Position numbers and translations under genes: made by a program. A DNA stretch of 10,452 nt from Bacillota bacterium (GTDB lineage: Bacteria > Bacillota > Clostridia > Oscillospirales > Acutalibacteraceae), in the NCBI GenBank assembly GCA_009786275.1, contig WQTL01000465.1, forward strand, positions 1-10,452. Direction: 5' to 3'. The number at the start of each line of letters is the position of its first letter. The stretch's first letter is position 1. The notes beneath the pieces are model-generated. The model made no database searches and was not told the DNA's origin. It saw nothing but the letters and a program-made list of their open reading frames with translations. This document shows, piece after piece, positions 1 through 7,746 of the stretch.

Positions 1-714
1 GCCGCTGTCGGCCCAGAGCTCGCGGTCATGCTCGTCCAGAAGCGCCAGCATCATCTCGATGTCGTTCACATTCGCGGCTGTTACCCGCCATTTTGTGATG
101 ATCTTGCTCGCCTTGTCGATTTTTACGTGGTTTTTGTAGCCGTAGTGCGTCTCGGCACCCTTCTTCGCCCAGCGCGCGTCCAGGTCTTTTTGCGCCAGCT
201 TGTGCGGCTCGTCTTCCCAGCCTTCGGGCGTTTCGTGGCTTTTGATTGCCTGGTCTTCCTCTTTTTTGTTGCGCTGCTTGGGCACATCGACGAATGTCGC
301 GTCCTCGATACTGCCCTCCCGCGTGATTACGCCGATGTTCAACAGTTTCGCGTTGAACAGCACGAACAGCTCGTCATACGCGCCGCTGGTCATCAGCAGC
401 TCGCGGAACAGCCAGATTGTCTTGCTGTCCGGTACTTTTTCTCCCAGCGACAGCCCCAAAAACCGCTGCCAGCTCAGCCGGTCGTTGATCTGGAACTCCA
501 TCTGGCCATCAGAAATGTTGTACAGCGCCTGTAAAATGACAACCTTGAACAGCATTCCGTTGGAAAATGGCGGCCTGCCCCCCACGCCACGCTTGCTTCT
601 GTCGGGACGCACCCGCTCAGGCGTTTCTTCGAAAATGCGCCAATCCATCGCTTTGTTCAGCCACGCAAGCCGGTCCCCCAGCTTGCTCAGCGTCCCCAGC
701 CATTTGCTCCGCCG
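1..714 (-). CDS. IS5-family transposase, partial (C-terminus beyond left edge)
   Basis: Reading from 714 down to 1 gives 238 uninterrupted codons of an IS5-type DDE transposase, the enzyme that moves its own insertion sequence by cut-and-paste. Recognisable blocks in order are LSKLGDRLAWLNKAMDW (N-terminal region), a GGRPPFSNGMLFKVVILQALYNISD-like block (written here only as its family signature), DSKTIWLFRELL, the first catalytic aspartate in GSIEDATFVDVPKQRN, HYGYKNHVKID, and the second aspartate in LWADSG at the window edge. The catalytic glutamate lies outside the window. The 5' end is unclear: a stop codon (717-715) lies only eight codons before the conserved LSKLGD, and the only in-frame ATG near the start (648-646) would remove conserved residues. 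Removing one A at 703-705 would join the frame to a TTG-started reading from 742, so the copy may be frameshifted. Family assignment is firm; activity is doubtful. Confidence 0.88.
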
Positions 715-934
715 TTAGGCAAGGTTTTTCGAGGTGGCCCAAGGGGCTGAATCTAGGGCTGGCTTAAGTGGACGATCATCATCGTCAGTCTGCGATTTTT
801 CGATCTTGTTGTTGCTTTGACGATGATTATCTCGTTGATCTCACCCAATATTTCCTCGTGTCATCTTTTGGACTGAAAGTCCAGCGTTTCATGACTACCG
901 CGTTGTTCAGTAGGTTTTATATAAAGGACCAAAA
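715..934. other. Non-coding flank between transposase and sugar-activation gene
   Basis: I see no gene in these 220 bases. They should contain the left end of the insertion sequence, but the terminal repeat cannot be recognised because the other end is outside the window. The stretch holds a 10-bp inverted repeat (778-787 with 818-827) and a short palindrome at 869-883. No well-spaced -35/-10 promoter stands out ahead of the gene at 935, although the AT-rich TTTTATATAAA at 915-925 is suggestive. Confidence 0.6.
778..827. repeat. 10-bp inverted repeat near the insertion-sequence end
   Basis: ATCATCGTCA at 778-787 is the exact reverse complement of TGACGATGAT at 818-827, with 30 bases between. 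A further GACGAT at 771-776 pairs with ATCGTC at 781-786 as an overlapping smaller palindrome. It could be part of an IS end, an operator-like site or a folded RNA leader. There is no T-run after it, so it is not a standard terminator. Confidence 0.45.
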
Positions 935-2095
935 ATGATGACAAAAGTATTTGTTTCCGGCTGCTTTGACCTGCTGCACAGCGGGCATGTGGCTTTTTTA
1001 AAAACAGCCGCCTCTCTCGGTGATCTCTATGTGGGCATTGGGCGCGATGAAACGATCGCGTTGCTTAAAGGAAAGCCGCCGTCAAACACCGAGTCGGAGC
1101 GCTTGTTTATGGTTCGTAGTGTGCGTTGGGTTAAAGAGGCGTGGATCAACAGCGGATTGGGTACATTGGATTTTGTGAGGGACCTCGAGCGTCTGCGCCC
1201 GGATATCTTTGTAGTAAACGAAGACGGGCACATTGCCGAAAAGGCCGATTTGTGTGCCAAGCTGGGTATCGACTACCGCGTGTTACCCCGCAAACCAGAA
1301 ACTGGGCTACCGGTACGTTCTTCCGGGGAGTTGCGCAACAAGGGCGTTACGCTGCCCTATCGCGCCGAAATTTGTGGTGGCTGGCTTGACCAACCTCTTA
1401 TCAACTGTCTCCACCCTGGCTGGGTCATATGTGCGCAGTTGGCACCTCACGTGGCGTTCGATCGCCCATACGGCGGTTTGGCAACTTCCACCCGTGATTG
1501 CTTAATTCAGCTAAATGCCGCCGGTGTACACCAGATGGAGCCCGAAGCCCTTGCCCGGTTGGCTTTTCGCTACGAAAACGGCATCGACCGGCCGGGCCAC
1601 CCTGTTTCGGGCGCGCAGGACGCCATAGGTCTTTGTGTGCCCGGCGTCACTTTTCAGTATTACGACAACGGGTATTGGCCTCAGCGAATACAGTCTCTCA
1701 CGAACGTAGAAACCTTACGTTGGCTGGAGGAGCATTTGTCGTTGTATCCACTGCGCTCCCGGCAGCCTGGGTATGACCCGCTAGGAGGAAAGAAACTGAA
1801 GGGCAAGACAGTGCAAATTCTGGCGCAGGCTTCGGCCCAGTGTAAAAGTGCCATCCAAACCCAAAGCGTGGCTGGCCTTTCCGAGAGTTTCCTGCTGTGC
1901 GTTCAGGCCCAAAAAATGCTTTTTCCGGCTATGTTTCCGCCGCAGATACTGTTGGAAATCAATCAATTGCAGGCGGCGGGCCACTTCCGGGGCTGGAAAT
2001 TTACAGGCTGCGGCGGTGGTGGCTGGCTGCTTCTGGTGGATGTCGCGGAACTGCCGGGAGTCATCCCCCTCAAAATTTCCGCTTGCAATCTATGA
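935..2095 (+). CDS. Bifunctional HxGH nucleotidyltransferase / GHMP-type sugar kinase fusion
   Basis: A 386-residue protein made of two enzymes. Residues 1-135 are a cytidylyltransferase-like nucleotidyltransferase: a KVFVSGCFDLLHSGH start with the HSGH motif at 15-18, FVVNEDGH around 93-99, and LPVRSSGE at 125-132 in the place of the usual ISTT/RSS signature. From about residue 138 a compact GHMP kinase follows: PYRAEICGGWLDQP (141-154), the ATP-binding loop as GLATSTRD (181-188), SGAQDAIG with the probable catalytic aspartate (225-232), and the glycine-rich CGGGGW near the end (359-364). The expected role is to phosphorylate a sugar and then form a nucleotide-activated sugar, as in heptose activation, but the substrate is unknown. 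AAAGGA at 923-928 is spaced for either of two adjacent ATG codons (935, 938). It is the first gene of the array ending at 7741. Domain calls are strong; the specific reaction is inference. Confidence 0.82.
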   Translation: MMTKVFVSGCFDLLHSGHVAFLKTAASLGDLYVGIGRDETIALLKGKPPSNTESERLFMVRSVRWVKEAWINSGLGTLDFVRDLERLRPDIFVVNEDGHIAEKADLCAKLGIDYRVLPRKPETGLPVRSSGELRNKGVTLPYRAEICGGWLDQPLINCLHPGWVICAQLAPHVAFDRPYGGLATSTRDCLIQLNAAGVHQMEPEALARLAFRYENGIDRPGHPVSGAQDAIGLCVPGVTFQYYDNGYWPQRIQSLTNVETLRWLEEHLSLYPLRSRQPGYDPLGGKKLKGKTVQILAQASAQCKSAIQTQSVAGLSESFLLCVQAQKMLFPAMFPPQILLEINQLQAAGHFRGWKFTGCGGGGWLLLVDVAELPGVIPLKISACNL

Positions 2096-2121
2096 TAACT
2101 AAGGCATAATAATTTCTATTT

Positions 2122-2128
2122 GGAGGTG
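2122..2128 (+). promoter_or_regulatory. Ribosome binding site for the radical SAM gene at 2140
   Basis: GGAGGTG lies 11 bases before the ATG at 2140. A second in-frame ATG at 2158 is too far from it, so 2140 is preferred. The intergenic gap after the kinase gene is only 44 bases and holds no terminator, which supports co-transcription. Confidence 0.65.
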
Positions 2129-2139
2129 TACTCACGCTC

Positions 2140-3102
2140 ATGATTATCGAAAAGGTGATGGAGCACTTAAAATATTTATTTTGGCGAATACAAATTGGCT
2201 TATTATGCGCTTGCCCACCTTTGTGTGGCATTGTTTCGAGGTCTAGCCTAGGCGCGGCGAATTCATCCAAACTATGGTTGAAAACGTTACTTCGGCTTGC
2301 TGTACAAACACCTTGTGCGTTATTTCAGCACTGGCGCAATATACGCAAAAAGCACGTTGCTTTATCTAGAGTTTCTATCCTCGTTACGACATGTTGTACA
2401 CTCCAATGTGATAACTGTGCGGCACACATTCCTGACCTCAAAAACCACAGGGATTTCCCCTCAAGCAGCCTGATTCGGGACGTTCATGCTCTGTTTGCTT
2501 GTGTGGATCATGTATACGCCACCATTCTGAGTGGCGGCGAGGCATTCTTACACCCGGATTTGGATGAAATTGTACGGGCCTGTGCAGATTCAGGTAAAGC
2601 CGGAGACATAAGTATTCAAACGAATGGCACCATTCTTCCGGACGCAAAGACGCTTGTCGCGCTCAGAGAAGCGAACGTAACAGTCAAAATAAGCCACTAC
2701 GCTCCTTCTCTTCAGCCTGATGTTGAAAAGCTAAAGCACCTTTTGGAGGAGAACAGAATACACTATACGCATGATAGCGCCACCTTCTGGCGTGACACGG
2801 GCAAGTTTGGCGAATTGCAAAAGGGTTCGGAAAAGCGGCGATTCAGTGTTTGTGCAATGCAATTGTGTATGGTGTATTTATACGGAAAGCTCCACTTATG
2901 TGGCGAGTCGGCGTTTCTATTAGAGGAAGGATTGATCCCGGATTGCAAAGAAGACTATATTGATATACGGGCAATTACTTCTTCTGAATTCTCCGGGCAG
3001 TGGCGGAAACTGCTAAAGAAGCGCTCTGTCACTGCCTGTTCTTACTGCCTGGGAAACACATACAAAACGCCGAAGATCCCGGTGGCTGTGCAGCGGGGAT
3101 AA
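2140..3102 (+). CDS. Radical SAM protein with C-terminal cysteine cluster (twitch/SPASM-like)
   Basis: A 320-residue radical SAM enzyme. After an unusual 75-residue N-terminal extension with a hydrophobic stretch (about 13-32), the core begins with SRVSILVTTC and the cluster-binding C86-x3-C90-x2-C93. SGGE (131-134) contacts the methionine part of S-adenosylmethionine, and IQTNGT (159-164) is the usual next strand. The C-terminal part has further cysteines at 238, 243, 254, 300 and 303, arranged like an auxiliary iron-sulfur cluster site of the twitch or SPASM type. Such enzymes often oxidise or epimerise peptides, sugars or aminoglycosides. The substrate here is unknown; the setting between a sugar-activating fusion and a glycosyltransferase favours a sugar or glycoconjugate. 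The gene is visibly more AT-rich than its neighbours, so it may have been acquired separately. Confidence 0.85.
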   Translation: MIIEKVMEHLKYLFWRIQIGLLCACPPLCGIVSRSSLGAANSSKLWLKTLLRLAVQTPCALFQHWRNIRKKHVALSRVSILVTTCCTLQCDNCAAHIPDLKNHRDFPSSSLIRDVHALFACVDHVYATILSGGEAFLHPDLDEIVRACADSGKAGDISIQTNGTILPDAKTLVALREANVTVKISHYAPSLQPDVEKLKHLLEENRIHYTHDSATFWRDTGKFGELQKGSEKRRFSVCAMQLCMVYLYGKLHLCGESAFLLEEGLIPDCKEDYIDIRAITSSEFSGQWRKLLKKRSVTACSYCLGNTYKTPKIPVAVQRG

Positions 3103-3114
3103 ACAAAATGGGAA

Positions 3115-3123
3115 GGGAGGAGG
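3115..3123 (+). promoter_or_regulatory. Ribosome binding site for the gene at 3134
   Basis: GGGAGGAGG ends 10 bases before the ATG at 3134 and supports that start. The 31-base gap after the previous stop contains nothing else. Confidence 0.7.
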
Positions 3124-3133
3124 CGCACCCAGA

Positions 3134-5053
3134 ATGAAAAACGTCTATTTTGTGCAGGCGGGGAACCTGTACGGGGTCAACGCCTATCTTCCCTACGCGG
3201 CGGGTTGCGTCGCGGCATATGCGTGGTCAAACCCTCTTATCCGTGAGAACTATCGGCTGGATGGTTTCAGTTTCCTGCGCGAGCCGGTGGCGCAGGCAGC
3301 GGCGTCTTTCAAGGACCCGTTTCTGGTTGCCTTTTCAAATTATCTTTGGAATTTTGAATACCACAAGGCACTGGCGAAAGAAATCAAGCGGTTGCATCCC
3401 GGTTGCCTGATTGTATTCGGCGGGCACCAGGTGCTCAACGAAAGTGCCGAACAACTCGGCGAATATCCTTTTGTCGATCTCCTGATACACAAAGCGGGGG
3501 AAATCCCTTTCGAACAACTGTTGTTGGCTTTGCTTCAGGGCGCGGATTTTGCCGTGGGGCCGTCGCTCTCTTACAGGGACACAGACGGAAACCCCAGACG
3601 CACAAGGGAAGCGCTCTGCGAAAGCTGCGATTTCCCCTCCCCTTACCTGACGGGTATGTTTGACCGCCTGTTTGAAACCTATCCTGATATTTTGTTTTCC
3701 ATGACCATCGAAAGCAACAGGGGCTGCCCCTATTCCTGCGCCTTCTGCGATTGGGGAACGCAGCGCCAAAAGTTGCTCCAAATCTCGATGGAACGGGTCA
3801 AGGCGGAGATCGACTGGGCCGCCCTGCACAAAATCGAGTTTGTCGTATGCGCGGACGGGAATTTCGGCATGCTGGAACGCGACGAAGAGATCGTGGATTA
3901 TGTGATTGAAACAAAGCGCCGCACGGGCTACCCGAAAAAATTCAATGCCTGTTTTGCCAAAAATGGCAATGAAATTGTGTTCAGGCTCAACCAAAAGCTC
4001 AGCGAACAGGGGATCAGCAACGGGGCGACCGTCGCGTTCCAAAGTCTTTCGCCGCTGGCGCTGGAGAACGTCGGACGCAGCAATCTCGGGTTAAAACAAC
4101 TGCACGAGCTGGTGTCGCTTTATAACCACGCCGGCATACCGGTATATACCGAGCTGATCATGGGCCTGCCGGGCGAAACCCTCGATTCCTTCGTGCGTGG
4201 GCTGGGAACGCTGCTGGCCGCGGGAATGCACGGCGCGATCGAGGTATACCCTTGCGAGCTGCTGCCCAACGCGGCGTTGTCCGGTGCAACCTATATGGAA
4301 AAACACGGTATCGAGGGCATTCGCGTTCGACAGACGCATCGGCACGGCTCGCCTGCGAACCACGACGAAGTCCCCGAATACTGCAACATCGTGCGCAAAA
4401 CGAACACCATGCCCACGGAGGATTGGATCACGGCGTTCCTGTTCGCCACCGTCATCCAGGGCTACCATGGCTTCGGCCTGCTGACCTGCTTCGCGGTCTA
4501 CCTCTACTGCGCACGTAAACTGCCCTATGAGCGCTTCTACCTCGACCTGATAGGCTGGGCCGAAGCCAACCCCGCCACCTTGGCCGGGGAGCAGCTTTCG
4601 TTTATTAGGGAGAGATACCGTTCCCTTTCCCAGGGCACCGGCGAAAGCCTGGTATATTACGACAGCCGGTTTGGCGAGGTGACCTGGCCGCTTTGCGCCG
4701 CGTTGTTTTTGCGCACCGCCATGGAAACCCCGCGGTTTTTCGATGAGCTGCCCGCCTTTTTGCGTCGCTACGGCATGGACGTCGCGCTGCTTTCGCAGTT
4801 GGCCCACTATCAGCGGACGATATTGCGCCTGCCCGGCCCCCCGCCCGCGCCGGCGTCCTTCGATTATGATTTCCCCGGGTATTTTGCCGCCGCGTTCGCG
4901 GGGCGCTACCCAAATCTACTGAAAAAGCGCACCACAGTGCGCTTTACCGAACAGCGGGCCATCGATTCCTGGCCGGACTACGCCAGGGAATGCGTGTGGT
5001 ACGGCAGGCGAAAAAGACTTTCTATCAGAGAGGGGGAGGCTATTTATGGCTGA
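3134..5053 (+). CDS. Large radical SAM protein with B12-binding-like N-terminal domain, copy 1
   Basis: A 639-residue class-B radical SAM protein. Residues 1-150 resemble the Rossmann-type cobalamin-binding domain of this class (NVYFVQAG at the start, HPGCLIVFGGHQV at 88-100, FVDLLIHKAGE at 113-123), but the cobalamin-ligating DxHxxG motif is absent. The radical SAM core starts at NRGCPYSCAFCDWG, giving C198-x3-C202-x2-C205 followed by the D-W-G of a recognisable subgroup. CADGNFG (239-245) and GLPGET (344-349) are further core strands. Residues 400-639 are a long helical C-terminal region without a motif I recognise. Enzymes of this class commonly methylate unreactive carbons or do related radical chemistry; substrate and reaction here are unknown. 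It is paralogous to the gene at 5804 over its length, and its 3' end overlaps the glycosyltransferase gene by 8 bases. Confidence 0.87.
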   Translation: MKNVYFVQAGNLYGVNAYLPYAAGCVAAYAWSNPLIRENYRLDGFSFLREPVAQAAASFKDPFLVAFSNYLWNFEYHKALAKEIKRLHPGCLIVFGGHQVLNESAEQLGEYPFVDLLIHKAGEIPFEQLLLALLQGADFAVGPSLSYRDTDGNPRRTREALCESCDFPSPYLTGMFDRLFETYPDILFSMTIESNRGCPYSCAFCDWGTQRQKLLQISMERVKAEIDWAALHKIEFVVCADGNFGMLERDEEIVDYVIETKRRTGYPKKFNACFAKNGNEIVFRLNQKLSEQGISNGATVAFQSLSPLALENVGRSNLGLKQLHELVSLYNHAGIPVYTELIMGLPGETLDSFVRGLGTLLAAGMHGAIEVYPCELLPNAALSGATYMEKHGIEGIRVRQTHRHGSPANHDEVPEYCNIVRKTNTMPTEDWITAFLFATVIQGYHGFGLLTCFAVYLYCARKLPYERFYLDLIGWAEANPATLAGEQLSFIRERYRSLSQGTGESLVYYDSRFGEVTWPLCAALFLRTAMETPRFFDELPAFLRRYGMDVALLSQLAHYQRTILRLPGPPPAPASFDYDFPGYFAAAFAGRYPNLLKKRTTVRFTEQRAIDSWPDYARECVWYGRRKRLSIREGEAIYG

Positions 5054-5807
5054 TACCGCCCGATTCCGCAAGCTCGCCATCGTGTTGCTGGCGCGAGACG
5101 AGGTCGTTTCGCTGCGCGAGACGGTGCAGGGGCTTCAGGCCGTATGCCGCCCGGAGGATGCCGCGCGCATTCTTCTTTTTTTGGCCCCCGACGCAACGGA
5201 GGCCTGCCGCCGCGAGGCGGAGCAGCTTGCTGCCCGTCCCTTTCCTATTCCGAATAAAATCGTGCAGGAAAAAGGGGGGGCGATCGCGGCTGAATTGCAG
5301 CAGCTGCTGCGCGGGCAGGCGGACGCCTCCCATGCCCTGATCTGGACATCGGACCTGGACGCGCCCCCCGCGTTTGTTGCCCTGCTGCTGGAAAAGGCAA
5401 AGGAACACCCCGCCGCGGCCATCAGGCCTTCACGCCTCCTTCCGGGCGCGAGCCTCCCGGCTGAAAAGAAGGGCTTCATCAACTGGCGCGACGCGGCGTT
5501 CGCCCGGCTGGTCCGCATCCTGTATCGCAGCAGCCAGACGGATCCCTATTTCGGTTTGGTCCTGTTCCCGATACACGATTTCGTCCGCTTTGACCTCAGG
5601 GAAAAATTCATGAGCTTCGCGCTGGAGTTCGCGTTATGCTTCGAACGCCTGGGTACGCAGTTCATCGAGCTTCCGCTCAACCACCAGATGCGGCAGGAAG
5701 GGAAATCCAACCTTTCCGTCCTGGATAAGCTGCGCTGCTTTGTCCCCATGATCCGCGTGCGTTTTTTGCCCCGGAAAAAGCTTTTCAGGGAGGGCATGGG
5801 GGAATGA
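5046..5807 (+). CDS. GT2-like glycosyltransferase, small soluble type
   Basis: A 253-residue protein with the outline of a GT-A fold family 2 glycosyltransferase. It opens with a beta strand and conserved start (KLAIVLLARDEVVSLRETVQ). The nucleotide-sugar/metal site is probably WTSDLDAP (100-107, D103-x-D105), and RQEGKSN (216-222) matches the R-x-x-G-x-S region near the end of polyprenol-phosphate sugar transferases. There are no membrane segments. It would transfer a sugar, plausibly the one activated by the kinase-nucleotidyltransferase at 935; donor and acceptor are not determined. The start codon lies inside the previous gene (8-base overlap), preceded by AGAGGGGGAGG, and the stop overlaps the next ATG in an ATGA arrangement, so translation of the three genes is probably coupled. 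The sequence is divergent, so the family call is moderate. Confidence 0.68.
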   Translation: MADTARFRKLAIVLLARDEVVSLRETVQGLQAVCRPEDAARILLFLAPDATEACRREAEQLAARPFPIPNKIVQEKGGAIAAELQQLLRGQADASHALIWTSDLDAPPAFVALLLEKAKEHPAAAIRPSRLLPGASLPAEKKGFINWRDAAFARLVRILYRSSQTDPYFGLVLFPIHDFVRFDLREKFMSFALEFALCFERLGTQFIELPLNHQMRQEGKSNLSVLDKLRCFVPMIRVRFLPRKKLFREGMGE

Positions 5808-7741
5808 AAAAACGCAATGTATACCTCGTGCAGGTGGACGTCCTGCGCAAAGCGCCCATGTTCTATACGGCCTACCTACCCTACACCGCAGGCGCGTTGT
5901 GGAGCTACGCCCGCCAGGAGCCCACCGTCGCCGAACATTACGCGCTGCGGGAGATTTTCTTCCTGCGCGACCCCATCGACGGCGTCCTTCCGCGCATAGA
6001 GAACCCGTTTCTCGTCGGCTTTTCGTGCTACTGCTGGAGCACGGAATACAACAAGGCCCTTGCGCGGGCGGTCAAGCGGGCCTTCCCCGATTGCTATATC
6101 CTCTTCGGCGGGCACAACGTGCCGCCCGGCAGCAGCATGCTGGAGGAGCTGCCCTACGTGGATTTTTTGATGCACGGCGAGGGGGAGCTGGGCTTCCAGG
6201 CGCTGCTTGCGCAGCTCTTGCATGCGGCGCCGGATTTCACGGCGGTGCCGGGGCTTTCCTACAGGACCGCCGGTGGCTGCCATACAAACCCGAACGGGGC
6301 GCTGGATTCCCTCGAGCGCTGCCCCTCCCCCTTTCTGGAGGGCATTTTCGATCCGATTGTAGCGGCGCATCCCGAAATCCAGTGGAGTGTCGCATGGGAG
6401 ACCAACCGCGGCTGCCCCCATCGTTGCGCCTATTGCGACTGGGGTCATCACAATCACAACGTGCGCCAAATCCCGATGGATCGGCTCCTGGCCGAAATTG
6501 AATGGATAAGCGCGAACAAAGGGGAATTTATCTGGTGCGCCGACGCGAATTTCGGCATCCTCCCGCGGGACGAGGAAATTCTGGACGCGCTCGTCGCGGC
6601 GCGTGACCGCAAGGGGTTTCCCCAGACTTTTTTGAGCCAAACGACACATGCTTTATCCGAGCGCACATTCCGTGTTAGCAAAAAGCTGTACCAAAGCGGC
6701 CTGGGCAGGCACGGGTTCGTCATCGCCCTGCAAAGCCTTTCGCCCGAGGTACTGCGCAATATCGGACGTCAAAACCCTGATGACGAGGCGCTTATCCAAT
6801 GGATACGTAGGCATCACCGCGAAGGGCTGCAAGTCTATACGGATCTGATCCTAGGCCTTCCTGGTGAAACGCTGCAAAGCTTTTGCGCCGGCGTGGAGAA
6901 AGTTTATAGGCTTGGGCTGCATGAAGGCATCGAATACTTTCAGTGCTATCTCCTTCCAAACGCGCAAATGGCCGATCCTGCGTATCGGCAACGGCATGAG
7001 CTGCGCACCGCGCACAAAATCTTCAAGCATGTCCTGGAGGACGCCGCTGAAACAGCGCAGATTGATGAATACATCGATACGGTCATCGAAACCGCGGCCA
7101 TGCCGCACACGGACTGGCTAATCGCGAACTATTTTATGATTTTGGTGAAGGGCTTACATGGATACGGTTCGCTGCGCTTAATCGCAATGTTCTTCCACAC
7201 GGAAAAAATCGTCCCCTACGCTTCATTTTACCTGCGCCTGCTTGACTTTTACCACAAAAATCCGGACTCCCTGCTTGGCGAGACCATGGCGCATATCGAA
7301 GAACACTTTTCTGATAATGTCCTCGGCGTTGAATCCAAACCCCTGCAGATTTCCGACTTCAGTTTTGGGCGCATGATGCCGGATCAATACGTTTTCAGCC
7401 GCGCCGTCCTGGATCCGGAGCGCTTCTATGCCGATGCGGAAATACTCCTGCGGCAGTTCGGGCTGGAACCGGATTTGCTCGCTCAGCTACTATGCTTCCA
7501 GCGCGAAAGCATCCTTCTGCCGGGCGCAGCGGAAAAAACACTTGATTTCGGATATGATTTCTTAACATACTTCAACGCCATATACGATGGTGCCCCCATT
7601 CCACTTCAAAAGAAATCAGTGCGATTGCGCTTTTCTTGCGGCAACGACCTGTCATCCGCAGAAAAGTATTACCGGGCCGTTGTGCAAATAGGCCGCCTTA
7701 CAAACGAAGCGTTCTATAAAGTGGAGTGTTTTCCAAAATAG
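5804..7741 (+). CDS. Large radical SAM protein with B12-binding-like N-terminal domain, copy 2
   Basis: A 645-residue paralog of the gene at 3134. Matching landmarks are ENPFLVGFSCYCW (66-78), FPDCYILFGGHNV (94-106), and the cluster motif in ETNRGCPHRCAYCDWG (C204-x3-C208-x2-C211). CADANFG (245-251), IALQSLSPEVLRNIGR (307-322) and GLPGET (351-356) follow. Like copy 1 it lacks a DxHxxG cobalamin ligand and has a long helical C-terminal half. The pair most likely act on the same or successive intermediates; the reaction is unknown. The start overlaps the glycosyltransferase stop as ATGA. The first part of the gene is markedly GC-rich, while the part after about 6600 is clearly less so, which could mean a mosaic origin. 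No terminator is visible after the stop codon. Confidence 0.87.
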   Translation: MKKRNVYLVQVDVLRKAPMFYTAYLPYTAGALWSYARQEPTVAEHYALREIFFLRDPIDGVLPRIENPFLVGFSCYCWSTEYNKALARAVKRAFPDCYILFGGHNVPPGSSMLEELPYVDFLMHGEGELGFQALLAQLLHAAPDFTAVPGLSYRTAGGCHTNPNGALDSLERCPSPFLEGIFDPIVAAHPEIQWSVAWETNRGCPHRCAYCDWGHHNHNVRQIPMDRLLAEIEWISANKGEFIWCADANFGILPRDEEILDALVAARDRKGFPQTFLSQTTHALSERTFRVSKKLYQSGLGRHGFVIALQSLSPEVLRNIGRQNPDDEALIQWIRRHHREGLQVYTDLILGLPGETLQSFCAGVEKVYRLGLHEGIEYFQCYLLPNAQMADPAYRQRHELRTAHKIFKHVLEDAAETAQIDEYIDTVIETAAMPHTDWLIANYFMILVKGLHGYGSLRLIAMFFHTEKIVPYASFYLRLLDFYHKNPDSLLGETMAHIEEHFSDNVLGVESKPLQISDFSFGRMMPDQYVFSRAVLDPERFYADAEILLRQFGLEPDLLAQLLCFQRESILLPGAAEKTLDFGYDFLTYFNAIYDGAPIPLQKKSVRLRFSCGNDLSSAEKYYRAVVQIGRLTNEAFYKVECFPK

Positions 7742-7746
7742 GTCAA

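Noticed and set aside
28..718. Open frames on the plus strand over the transposase region
   Set aside because: The opposite strand encodes a clear IS5-family transposase; the plus-strand translations show no family likeness and are mirror artefacts.
869..883. TGGACTGAAAGTCCA palindrome as a terminator
   Set aside because: Only a 6-bp stem with a 3-base loop and no T-run after it; too weak.
3335..4807. Two long open frames on the minus strand (235 and 238 codons) across the first large radical SAM gene
   Set aside because: They lie opposite a well-supported gene with GC-rich third positions, have no recognisable domains and no ribosome binding sites.
5876..6649. A 257-codon minus-strand open frame
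   Set aside because: Opposite the cluster-binding core of the second large radical SAM gene; composition-driven shadow.
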